DNA from: Phialocephala subalpina
Lineage: Eukaryota > Ascomycota > Leotiomycetes > Helotiales > Mollisiaceae
Reading direction: 5' to 3'
DNA length: 64,000 nt
Assembly (NCBI GenBank): GCA_900073065.1
Contig: FJOG01000005.1
Span: 1,231,420-1,295,419, forward strand
Shown here: piece by piece, positions 36,435 through 46,498 of the stretch
Position numbering within the stretch: position 1 is the first letter of the stretch
How the letters are laid out: each line of letters starts with the position of its first letter
Made by a program: the position numbers and the translations under genes
Notes under the pieces: generated by a model
Told to the model about the DNA's origin: nothing
The model's database searches: none
Seen by the model: the letters and a program-made list of their open reading frames with translations, nothing else

Positions 36435-38488
36435 CTTTGCGAGCCTGTCATCGACCTACCTTCACAATCAACGACATCTACAAGTCCCTGTCCATTAGTT
36501 ATATAGCAATAATAGTATAGCAATTCTCCCCGCTGCGGCTGCATCTCGGACCATCATCCGCATCTCCATCTTTCCTGCCAAAACCTCACGTCTTTCGGTC
36601 CAAAATCACGTTCCCGTCCCTCGAACCCCACACTGCGCTAGCCATCCTCCGGTACCTTGCGGATGTTTATCCAGCAATCAGAAGGCCGTATGAGTTCGCA
36701 TACAAGGTTTGCGGATATCGGGGACGGAGCTTTGTATGCGGCTAAAAGACGTAGATGCGACGTAGAAAAGGGATCATCAGGATGAGAGGATAAAGTTGGC
36801 TTCCCCAGCTTTCCAAGCATATAGTTCGGGGACAGTTGAGCCGAGGCTGTGATCACGTGCCGTACCTTGCAGCGGAGGCGGAAAAACTTTTGGACTTGCT
36901 GGGAATATGAATCCCAAAAGTAGGTGAGGAGTCATTGGAGGGGATGGAGCCCAGAGTGAGGAGGCGCGGGGTGTGGAGATGGACAAAAGGATGAAGATTT
37001 CCTCGCCGTCAGCTTGCCGAGACTGGCAAAGGGGGTAGATTCGCCAAGGAACTTCACACGAGATGTTAGGGAATGTTTCCTCAAGAAGGAAGAAGACTCA
37101 ATGGAATACATTTATCCAAGTTTCTTGTGTCTTTATGTGGGTGTTTGAACAATGACCTTACCCCATCGCGTGTCAGCATAACCTTAGAGGCTCGTAGCGA
37201 GCTTTTGAGTTGAACATCTGAGATAACTTACCAAACGAAATATGTATTTTAGGAGACAGAAGATTATTACATTATCAAATGATCGTATAAATGTGATGCT
37301 GCGGCACCGAAACCAATACTTAAGAAGATGCAGGACCGCGCAAGAGTATCACCCTCATCTGCGGAGCCGAACCCATGTCCAACCCCAGTTTTCCAATCCT
37401 TAAAACCACAAAGAATAAATCGACAGTCATGGAGCGAGTCCCATTTCAATAAAATTGTGCGCGTTCAAAACGTAAGCAAATGCAAAAGGTGGCCAAGACA
37501 TGAATTCATCCACTTGGACCTTCCCCTCCCTAATTCCACGAACCCCAACGACCTCAGAAATCAGCAACCAAGACTTCACCATCAGTTCCAGTCTCAGTCA
37601 AGTTCCCTCAACTTAAACCTTCACCAAATTCCTCTTTTCTCAGCCACATCCTCATCACAGATCCCCTCTCACGACGCAAGCAAAGAAATCGCCCTACTAG
37701 CAGACCGCTGACTAGTCTGTTGCGTGTGGATGCCTGACGGGTGCTATCGGTTCCTAAGTTTTGGTTGCTATATTGGGCGATGAATTCACTCGGGTTTAGG
37801 TTTGAGGAAAAAGAGGAAAAAGAGGGAAAAGAGGGGGAAGGAAAGTTTGGGGAAGATATTGGTTGTGGGCAGCGGGGGTGCTAAGGAGGAGCGAAAGCGC
37901 TAGGCTCGTTTGGGACCGTACGTAATAACTGATATGTGAAAGGTTTCAAGGCATCTCAGTGATCCAGGACGAAGAGGTCAGAATTAATGGAGAGCCACTC
38001 TCCTCGCACGGGAGGAGTTGTCGATGTGCTTCATTGTGGCTTACCCCTGAAATTAGTGCGGATTGCGCTAAGTACGCTAAGCCACCACGCTTCGCGATCA
38101 CAACCTCGACTGGAGCTTGACATCTCGCGATGATGGTAAGTGCCTAAAACTCTCACCTTCCTTCTCAACGTAAAGCACAAGGATCAAACCGCCGTATCAA
38201 GATCAGCCACAGTCTTTCGGCGAGGCTGACTGGCTGACTGTGGAATGGCGTCCAAGGCCGAAGCCAGGCTGCTGCTGCCTGAGTCACGACCTTTCTTTCG
38301 CCGAAGACTCATATTATATATTTCTACCTCATTGCTCAATTGAGGAGCTCGTATGATGGGCCTCCCTTCTCCGTATCTGGATTCGTGAGTCACGCCTTCT
38401 AAATCGAACATAAAACCCAGCTGGCGGTCGTGCCTTCCTCGAATCTTCGTTCCATCGACATCACTTCTTTCTAGACCAGTCGATCAAG
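36435..38488. other. Intergenic between divergent genes
   Basis: Promoter regions of the beta-galactosidase (-) and the vWA-RBR gene (+). No coding frame with family resemblance was found. CT-rich and CA-rich stretches lie at 37500-37680. Confidence 0.4.
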
Positions 38489-38642
38489 ACTTGACCCATC
38501 CTCAATCTCCCATATCATCTGGGTGATTGAAAGCGTACCCAAAGACATCAGTATCATTCTTCCCTCGTTAAATTATCAGAACTTGACCACTCTCAATCTC
38601 CCACATCATTTGGGTGATTGAAAGCACAACCAACGATACCAG
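38489..38642 (+). repeat. Direct repeat in the 5' leader of the vWA-RBR gene
   Basis: Copy 1 (38489-38551) and copy 2 (38581-38642) share ACTTGACC, TCAATCTCCCA, ATCAT.TGGGTGATTG and AAAGC, with scattered substitutions. The spacing is 92 bp. Copy 2 ends directly before the ATG at 38644. It lies in the promoter or 5' UTR. Confidence 0.75.
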
Positions 38643-38643
38643 C

Positions 38644-41600
38644 ATGTCTTCCGAAACTGCCTCGGCTGAGGTCTACGACCTCCTCATTCTAGTCGATGCC
38701 ACTTACTCCATGAGCTCTTACCTCGAATCTCTGCACACTTCGTTACCACAGATTGTTCAGATCTCTACACTTACAGATTGTTTCTCTCGGATCGGACTAC
38801 TCGCGTACCGAGACTACTGCGATAAAGAGCTATTGGACTGGTCAGGATGGCTCACTCCATCACACATCCCCGACAAGTCCGACGAGTCAGTCGTTGACTT
38901 GGTTGAGAAAGCAAAGAAGCTGTACCCAAGCGGTGGTGGAGATGGACCAGAAGCTACCAAGACAGGCCTGGCGCGAGCATACGAACTGATGCGAGGCGAT
39001 GCAACAACCATCATCCTCCTTTTCACCGACGCCCCTCCACACTCCTTCTCCAACGGATCTTTGAAGGACAGAAGCTCCAACCATGGCGCCGAACAGAAGG
39101 CTCTGTCCGAAAAGGAGGCTTATGGTGGGTTTGGAATACAGTTTGCCGATTGGGTGTCTACGGCGAAGATGCTACGTTCTGGTGCAAAGAAGGCGCAAGT
39201 TTTCAGCATTCTTGAGCGAGATATGCGATTCGAAGAAGCCGGGTACTACAACTACCTTTCTACCATGACTGGTGGAGCATGCTTCTATCTGGAAAACTCA
39301 TCTCCAGCATCTATCTCCAAAGTCAGTGTGGAAGTCCTACTCTCGTGGATGGGCGCTGAAAAGGCTGGAGCTGCTGGGCAAGCCGACTTGCCAGCTTTCC
39401 TGTCACGATACATCAACGTGGAGGGAATCAAGTCCTTGAAGAGCGAAAAAGACTCCGCTGCTAGCAACTTCTTTCTGACAACTTCCGTCTCGGGCTACGA
39501 CCACGTCATTCCTGCTAGCGAGAAAGCGAGAACTCGGCTTGGGTCTGCAAACATCACCAAGACCAAGGCATCGTCCGAGATACTCAAGAAGCATCTTCCA
39601 AAGAAGGCTTCTCCTGTCCAAGACTTTGCCAAGCGATACGCCGTGGATGGTCACTACAAGAGAGTGGCTGTAGAGCAACTGAAGAAGTTGATTGAGAAAG
39701 ATGTTGCCGCTATTTCTCTCAATCCAGTATTCGGATCTTTATGGCGGGCGGTCTGCAACGACAGAGACAACGAGGCACGGGAAGAAGTCATCACAGCCTT
39801 TGGATTGCAAGTCGACCGTATCGCAAATGCTGACGAGAAAGCTCGCATGAAGATCTGGTTAGAAGAATCGTATGACTATACCGCAGAAGTCATGGATACA
39901 ATCGAGAAAGTTCCGGTTGCCCTCAGATTCCCATGCGTCTGTTTAGATNNNNNNNNNNNNNNNNNNNNNNNNNNNNNNNNNNNNNNNNNNNNNNNNNNNN
40001 NNNNNNNNNNNNNNNNNNNNNNNNNNNNNNNNNNNNNNNNNNNNNNNNNNNNNNNNNNNNNNNNNNNNNNNNNNNNNNNNNNNNNNNNNNNNNNNNNNNN
40101 NNNNNNNNNNNNNNNNNNNNNNNNNNNNNNNNNNNNNNNNNNNNNNNNNNNNNNNNNNNNNNNNNNNNNNNNNNNNNNNNNNNNNNNNNNNNNNNNNNNN
40201 NNNNNNNNNNNNNNNNNNNNNNNNNNNNNNNNNNNNNNNNNNNNNNNNNNNNNNNNNNNNNNNNNNNNNNNNNNNNNNNNNNNNNNNNNNNNNNNNNNNN
40301 NNNNNNNNNNNNNNNNNNNNNNNNNCCTACGCTATCCTTCACTCGTGTGGCCGATGGAGATGATGAAGACAAGCCTATCACCGAGTTCCGACGTGACGAG
40401 CTTTTGGAAATTGGTAGATCTTGCGACTACAAGATACTTCGCCGGCTTGGACGAGTCATGACCAGACTCACATATATCAACTCTGAAGCTGAGATGCCAG
40501 CTCACATTGCTGCAGCACCAGAATCTGAGATCCCACGAATTCCAATGGCCTTAGCCTCTCCAGAGTACAAGCGGAAGTTCTGGAGAATTCTGCTTCACAT
40601 TGTCGTTCCTGGAACAATGCTCGGGGCACGTCCAGCTGCATTACTGGCAGCACTCAGCATCAAGCTTGGAATACAACCTCTAATGCACGCGGCTGACCAA
40701 GAAATGCTGTTATGGCGTGATCGGTGGAACAACCTTGAGATCCCAGAGACCTGGAACACGAGCTGCCTGTCGTTGTTGCTAGACGCAGATGAGGCTTACC
40801 GGAAACGACAGGAGCTGGAGAAGGGCATGGAAGGTTTGGTTTTAGACGTAAGTGTTGACTCGCCGTGGGTACATTATTCCCGTGATAATGACCGTCCGGC
40901 GAAACGTCTTCGATTGGACCACAGTTTGCTGACTATTAAGAAGAACAAAAATGTAACATCCAAGGTTGAGGGTCTCCTGGGCTTCGAGGATCGACAGCTT
41001 TTCAACCTCCTAGCCTCCTACAAGATGCTAGAGTTCAACTTGGAGACAAACTTGGAAGCCCGACTTGGCTGGACACCAGAAAAGACATCCGTTGCACTGG
41101 GTCCCACTGTCATCTGCGCCTCTTGCCAGTATCCAAGATCGGTCACTATCATGGGCGCCGGAGGAAAGTGCGGGCACTGCCTCTGGACCGAGTACGCGTC
41201 TCCGGCGGAGCGAGAAGAACACCTTCAGGCACATGTGACGAAGGATGACAATCAAGATACCTCAGCAACTTGGGTAGAATGCAACCTCAGCAATTGTCGA
41301 GCACAGTATGTCGTTTATCGCGTCGAAGGCCTCAACGTCAAGCCAAAATGTCATTACTGCCGAAATGGTAAGGGCCAGGCGCCTGTGCTCGAGTGCTCTG
41401 AGTGCTTGAATCGAATCATCTATCCTACGTCTTACCGTCCAGCCGGTTTGAAGGAGAAGGAATTTAAATGTTACGCCTGCACAGCTGGACGCAAGACCAT
41501 CGTCAGCGTCGAGACCACAGCCAGCAAGCTCTCAGCAGAGAATGGAACAAAGTGGCTCCTACGAAACGACGAGAAGATCGCGGAACCATTCAACAAGCGC

Positions 41601-42392
41601 TCTCTGTTCCATGTCATCTCAACAGCCGGAATCGACAAGTTTGTGGACAAAGTCGAGCTCTTCCCAGCTACGAGCCGGTGGAACCTTACCATCAACGGCA
41701 AGCTTGTCCGCAACTCTCCAGAGCTCATCGCCTCACTTCAGTCCTGGATATCCCGTCGCCAGACAGAATCAGGAACATGCTCTCTCTGCTGCTCTTCTAT
41801 GCGCAAGTCTGACCTCATGCTCGCCTGTGGACGTTCAGGCTGTGCTCAGCGGATCTGTCGGGGATGTCTGGCGGGGTGGTACGGCCTCAACGCCGCGGGG
41901 CGGGTCATCAACACTTCCGCTCTCTCATGTCCGTTCTGCCGTCGGGCACCGGCCGCGAAGACATTGTCCAAGTACGGCATGGGCATTCACGCTGTTGGCG
42001 ATCTCCGCTCCGCGGTGGAGGAGAAAGGGGAGTGGATTTTCGCTTGGTGTCGAACATGTGGGTTCGCAAAGCGGTATTTGGAGCGGGTGTGCGCTGGCGG
42101 CGCCCCAGCAGAAGTCTCGGAGTGGAGCTGTGACGGCTGCAAGGAATACAAAGGAGGCGAGACTATCAAGAAGTGTCCAGGCTGTGGGACATTGACGGAA
42201 AAGACGGCCGGCTGTGATCATATCACGTGCACAGTACCAGACTGCGGCACGCATTGGTGCTTCTTCTGTGGGAAGGAAGAGACACCCTCCACGATCTATG
42301 ACCATATGCGGGTTGAGCATGGAGGCTTCTATGGTGGACAGGCAGACCCGGATGAGTCTGACGATGAGGAAGGATATGGGCATTTCGACTGA
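38644..42392 (+). CDS. vWA domain - zinc ribbon - RBR ubiquitin-ligase-like protein (interrupted by an assembly gap)
   Basis: The N-terminal part (38644-39948) is a von Willebrand A domain: VYDLLILVDATYSMSSYL carries the MIDAS-like DxTxS, followed by IGLLAYRDYCD and a TIILLFTDAPPH strand. A 377-base N gap follows, then 40326-42392 in a different frame. The missing bases must change the frame, or contain an intron, or the gap length is only an estimate. The C-terminal part has Cys pairs of zinc-ribbon type (CASCQ...CGHC; CSEC...CYAC). It ends in an RBR module: RING1 (CSLCCSSM...CPFC), an IBR (WCRTCGF...CDGC), and RING2 (KKCPGCGTL...AGCDHITC...HWCFFCGK). The Cys of AGCDHITC matches the catalytic Cys of RBR E3 ligases. 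Ubiquitin ligase activity is a family inference; the substrate is unknown. Confidence 0.85.
39949..40325. other. Assembly gap (377 N)
   Basis: A run of N inside the vWA-RBR coding region. Flanking frames differ, so 377 should be treated as a size estimate, or an intron boundary is hidden inside. Confidence 1.
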
Positions 42393-42704
42393 GAGGAAAG
42401 TCCCCACGAGGCAGGGACATTGAAACTGGGATCCAGTGACGGGTTAGCCTGGATTTTTTGGTAGAGCGAATAGCTGAAATGCTTCTTAGAATATATCTTG
42501 GGAAGCGGACGACGACAGCGTTTTGGCATGAATTGTAATCAGTGCTATTGAGCGTAAATAATCATAATCGATTGAGCCTTGTGAAAATGTCCCAAAAACA
42601 CATCGAGATCCTGGAAGAAAAGATCGTGCTTGACGGTGGCTTATTAGGGGTAGTGTTTCAGGGCTCGGTTAGCCATCTCAGGGGGCACCAGGGGGCAGCA
42701 CTTA

Positions 42705-42737
42705 ACGCGAGAACGCGACTTGACGCGCCTAAACGCG
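42705..42737 (+). promoter_or_regulatory. Cluster of four ACGCG (MCB-like) motifs
   Basis: ACGCG occurs at 42705, 42713, 42723 and 42733, spaced 8-10 bp, about 105-140 bp before the ATG at 42843. ACGCG is the core of the MCB element bound by MBF (Mbp1/Swi6) in yeasts. The paralog on the other strand has a similar cluster at a similar distance. Binding in this organism is inferred. Confidence 0.5.
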
Positions 42738-42842
42738 GGGTCCCTGAAGAGAAATCTGGCGCAGAATGGCTTCGTCATTTTGTCTCTCAATATCATCACC
42801 GCCTACGAAACGATACAACTGCTACGCTAGACATCAAACAAC

Positions 42843-43718
42843 ATGCCCGCTCGATTCGACGACCTTCCGACCGAAATCCAATTGAACATCTTTGAAATTG
42901 CTGCCGTTGTAGACTTTCGACCTCGAGTCGTCGAGATCTTCAACAAGAATGGACAGATATATTCGAAAACGCCACCTCCACCTCTGCTACAAGTCTGCCA
43001 CCTTTCACGACACGTTGTTTTGAAGATTTACAAGCCATGGCTCCCACAGTTCAAGGGCACAAAAAGATATCAGCGATACGAGAAGTTGGTGAAGAGGAAG
43101 GACTTGGATCGTCTCCAGAATGTTTGTATAAGCTTGGAACACGACTTGCTGGTGTCCAAAGGATTACCCGACCTTGGACTCATTCCGCGGCTGTATCTGC
43201 GGCACCTGGCGAACGATTTACACGGTCGGGTGGAACTCTGCGATCGTGCAACCGCACTGGCAAAGTTTAGGAGCCTCCGCAAGATCTTCCTCTTCGACGA
43301 AGATGACAAATATGGCAGCTTGAGATTCAAATACAGGAGGATTAAAAGCTCAATGGCGCAGATGTCGAAGAAGGGCCAAGCGGGTGAGCCTGGCTATCTC
43401 ACTCCCAAGTTAAAGCACAGTCGTTCACTCCTATCTGTAATTAAAAAATGGCCACAAGATGTGAGACGGCCGAGCAATATGGAGTGGTCGAATTTGTGGA
43501 TAAAGTACAAGTATCTGAAGACCTTTCAACCTTACGATATTCTCGATTCACCACAAGTTCGGCCACGAGCCAGGATAGCCGCTTGCAATGGGTACACCTT
43601 GAGAAGGACTTCTCAAAACTCGCGGAAACGAACACGAGACCAGTTCGAGGGAGGGGAAGCGCACTCAGTTTTTAAAAAGGGTGCAAAGAGATTCTCCACC
43701 GGCGATACATCTACTTAG
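42843..43718 (+). CDS. 2EXR-domain protein: 5' half of a split 2EXR/double-chromodomain gene
   Basis: 291 residues, single exon. The 2EXR/F-box-like domain occupies residues 1-75: FDDLPTEIQLNIFEIA, then PRVVEIFNKNGQIYSKTPPPPLLQVC and LKIYKPWLPQF. The rest aligns with the intact 799-residue paralog on the opposite strand (start 57749), as far as the shared SRKRTRD.F motif near residue 265. The frame ends in a TAG at 43716-43718. The very next codons continue, in the same frame, into the chromodomain half. This gene lacks the 50 bp intron that interrupts the same domain in the paralog. It may be truncated by a nonsense mutation. Alternatively a weak intron ending at CTTAG could remove the stop (for example from the GTTTTT at about 43668). 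Confidence 0.65.
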   Translation: MPARFDDLPTEIQLNIFEIAAVVDFRPRVVEIFNKNGQIYSKTPPPPLLQVCHLSRHVVLKIYKPWLPQFKGTKRYQRYEKLVKRKDLDRLQNVCISLEHDLLVSKGLPDLGLIPRLYLRHLANDLHGRVELCDRATALAKFRSLRKIFLFDEDDKYGSLRFKYRRIKSSMAQMSKKGQAGEPGYLTPKLKHSRSLLSVIKKWPQDVRRPSNMEWSNLWIKYKYLKTFQPYDILDSPQVRPRARIAACNGYTLRRTSQNSRKRTRDQFEGGEAHSVFKKGAKRFSTGDTST

Positions 43719-43721
43719 AAA

Positions 43722-44486
43722 GTGAAGACGGGCCCCAAGTGTGGTATCGGCCGAAAAGACACTACTCCCTCTTTCGAGAATGTTGTGGATATTACTCGAG
43801 AAGACAATCTGCCAATTGTCCCAGAGACGCTGGAAAGCCCTTTGAGACAATTCAAGATTCCTCTTGATGGCTGGGACGATGAAATGCCTTGGATAGTGGA
43901 AGAGGTGATGGCTGAATCAGCAGACCTGATATTTCCAGACGGCGAGGCCCAATTTGATAGCTCACAAGCGGGCCACATGCTGTTTGACAGCATGCAACTT
44001 GACATCTCACCCGACGAACAATTACAAGAAGAGCTTGCATCAGCTTTGCCCCAACCTCAAGATGATGACGGCGTCTTCATACCCGAGCGGATCATGGCAA
44101 AACGCGACGATGGCGAAGGCCTAGAATACCTTATCAAGTGGGAAAACTATCCAGATGAGAAAGATTGGACCTGGGAGCCGAAAGACAACATGCTTCAAGA
44201 TGTTCCTGATCTCGTTAGGTCATGGAAGCAGTCAAAGAACGAATCTCATGTGGACACTAAAGCGCAGGCTGGAACTCTTGAACACGTGCCTGAGAAGATT
44301 CACAGAAAGAAGAAAATAAAAGGCATTGAGCGGTATCACGTGCAATGGGTTGGGTATCCGCGCGAAGAAGAGTGGACATGGGAACGGTGTGAGAGATTCA
44401 GTGTTGATGCTCCGATGCTTGTTCAGGCTTTTGAGGCAGGAAGGCCCAAGAAGAGAGGTCGTGGTCGACCAAGAATCCAGCGGTAA
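43722..44486 (+). CDS. Double chromodomain, 3' half of the split gene, with AT-hook
   Basis: The frame continues from the upstream 2EXR half after a single TAG. It has a Met at 43722 and runs 254 codons. Chromodomain 1 is at residues 114-170 (IPERIMAKRDDG...YLIKWENYPDEKDWTWEP) and chromodomain 2 at 190-245 (VPEKIHRKKKIKG...YHVQWVGYPREEEWTWERC). Both keep the Trp pair expected in a methyl-lysine cage. The first cage position is not a clear Tyr in either. The C-terminus has an AT-hook-like RGRGRPRIQR that the intact paralog lacks. Either this is an independent chromodomain protein or the 3' half of a 547-codon gene with one internal stop. Confidence 0.65.
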   Translation: MKTGPKCGIGRKDTTPSFENVVDITREDNLPIVPETLESPLRQFKIPLDGWDDEMPWIVEEVMAESADLIFPDGEAQFDSSQAGHMLFDSMQLDISPDEQLQEELASALPQPQDDDGVFIPERIMAKRDDGEGLEYLIKWENYPDEKDWTWEPKDNMLQDVPDLVRSWKQSKNESHVDTKAQAGTLEHVPEKIHRKKKIKGIERYHVQWVGYPREEEWTWERCERFSVDAPMLVQAFEAGRPKKRGRGRPRIQR

Positions 44487-44983
44487 ACGTAGTCCACGAC
44501 ATCAATCGAACTATCGAGCATCGGTCTAGTCACTGCAACTTTGCCCAGCGCTGACTCTCGTCAAGTTCCTCGTCCAACTCTTGCGTCTTGATATTATGTA
44601 CGTCACTTGACAAGTTGGCACTTTCTCGATCCATCAGAGGTCCATGGGTACCAGTATACGGCTGTGGCTTTCACCCTTGTCAATATTGCTCATTGCCATA
44701 ATATCGGATTCGCATCTCAGCAAGCCTTTCATCTGATTCAATACGGCTCTCATTCAAAAAGTCCAACAAACAGGTCGGTGTCTGATTGGGTACCAAGTGG
44801 ACTTGTGTTGGTTCCTGGGGTCTTGTGCCTCCTGTGCCGCGCGCTCGGTTTAGAAACCGTTGCATGATATGATTTGAGCAGGCAGTGCTTGTTGGAGATG
44901 TAAAGTATGAAAGCTTCAGCTGGCCCAGCTTTATCTTCTTTTCTTCCTTTGAACTTTCTCATTCTCCTTCTGCTATCTCGAAA
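44487..44983. other. Intergenic
   Basis: No gene or repeat recognised. Probably the 3' flank of the chromodomain gene and the promoter of the LITAF-like relic. Confidence 0.35.
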
Positions 44984-45586
44984 ATGTCTTCGAATACAAG
45001 TGCCACAATCGAGATAGACAAACAGTCCATCATAACAGAAGCTCCAAAACCACAGCCTCCTATGCCTCGAGACCCAAACCATGTGGTACCATTATAAACT
45101 CTTGGAGAAACTCCAGAGTACATCTACTGCCCACACTGCCACAAGCGCGCCCTCACCAAGGTAGAAAAAAGCGCTTCTGGAGAGACTGGGTACGTACTCT
45201 GCCCTCTTCTTCTTCACTCTCCAATCACTAACACCGAACCTCAGATTCGCAGCCTGTCTCTGCTGCCTCGGATGCGGCATCATCGGAGTCATATTCCGTT
45301 TCTCTGCCACTGGTGTGAGGATACCGATCATCATGGCTCCGAGTGCAAGAAATTGGTCGTGCATAAGCCACACGATGGCAGCGGCAAGAATCAGATCAAA
45401 TGGCCACGGGAGAGGCAGACAGTGGTGCAGGGTCAATATACTGATATGCCGGCGATGGTGGTGGTGAAGCCTAGAAATGCGGGTGGCTCGGAGGTTCACG
45501 AGGGAACGGATGCGAGACGAGAAGGTGAAATGGAGATAGGAGTTGTATCCGTTGAGGAGCCTTCCAAGGCACAAATTGCGTCATGA
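44984..45586 (+). pseudogene. LITAF-like zinc-ribbon membrane protein, broken
   Basis: Starts MSSNTSATIEIDKQ at 44984. The LITAF-like domain follows: ETPEYIYCPHCHKRALTKVEK, a hydrophobic Cys-rich stretch (FAACLCCLGCGIIGVI), then PFLCHWCEDTDHHGSECKKLV. Members bind zinc and insert a hairpin into the cytosolic face of late endosome or lysosome membranes. The intron 45190-45244 has GTACGT and CTCAG ends. Two lesions are present. A TAA at 45095-45097 lies just before the domain, where a Gln (CAA) would fit. A frame change occurs between the hydrophobic stretch and PFLCHW, near 45290. A C-to-T change at CA would fit RIP, but that is speculation. Sequencing error could explain one of them. Confidence 0.6.
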
Positions 45587-45955
45587 CGAACCCACAATTC
45601 GCCAGAGTCTGTTTGGGTGTGACGAAGAAGGAGTTGAATCTTGAGGGCCTCTCTTAGCGTGGTTTTGTTTGTGAGCAAGAAGTTCTGTCAAGGGAGTGTT
45701 TTCCTTTCCTTCTGCCTGCGAATCGATTCCTGCCAAATTATTTCCAATGTCCCTGTCCATTTTAGTGTCTGTCTCATCTGCCTTTCTTCTCCTTGTGCTT
45801 CATCTGCGGCAAGAGAAAACTAAGACCCAGAACTTTCGCCCTCATAGGCTCAGGAGCTCCGAAGTTCTCGAGTTTGTCGGTTGCCGGATATAGATGGTTT
45901 GGCGGTTTCCTCGTTGTGCGATGGGGACTAATTTGTGCGGAAACACTCTCGCATA

Positions 45956-46498
45956 CTAATAATTTGTGGTAGAAAGACGCTTCAAGCAGATGCCGATGAA
46001 CTCGCCTCCTGTCCGAGGAACTGGACAATCGAGTGCAGCGATGTAGATGTCATTCTCAAAGTGGGTAAGACCGAGCGTTATGCAGAGCCCTCTGTTCGTG
46101 GTGAAGAACGGCGTCAGGTGCTCTGATTCTCCATATCTAATCACCCCACCCGAATCGGCAAAGTCGGCTGGAGATCTCGCAAGTAAACCTCGATGACTAT
46201 CGGAGTTCGCAGCATCTTTCCACGGAAAAAGCGACTGGTCGTCCAAATCCTTCATGATCTCTTCCTGCAGTCTGATGAACGCCTTTTCTCCTTCTCCATA
46301 AAGCATCGGCATATTGACGTTGAAAAGTCCCATCAAGCAATAAGCCCTATCCTCAATTCTCGTGGACATTCGATGTCCAATGTCGTGCCTTTTAGAAATC
46401 GTGCAGAGGTGAGGTGAGATGCACTCTTCTCTTTCGAAATTCACCAAACCTCGGCCGACCGTTATTCTGGACGTTCTTCTGGACTGCAGTGGATGCAC
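45956..46498 (-). pseudogene. HET-domain protein, C-terminal fragment
   Basis: A 180-residue frame with the downstream part of a fungal heterokaryon-incompatibility (HET) protein: STRIEDRAYCLMGLFNVNMPMLYGEGEKAFIRLQEEI, followed by DDQSLFPWKD and ARSPADFADSG. Such proteins have the HET domain immediately N-terminal to this block. Here the upstream sequence (beyond 46498) holds no HET domain, so the gene is truncated. A degraded stretch replaces the usual W.A.R lead. HET proteins trigger cell death on fusion of incompatible strains; this fragment would not be expected to act. Confidence 0.65.
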
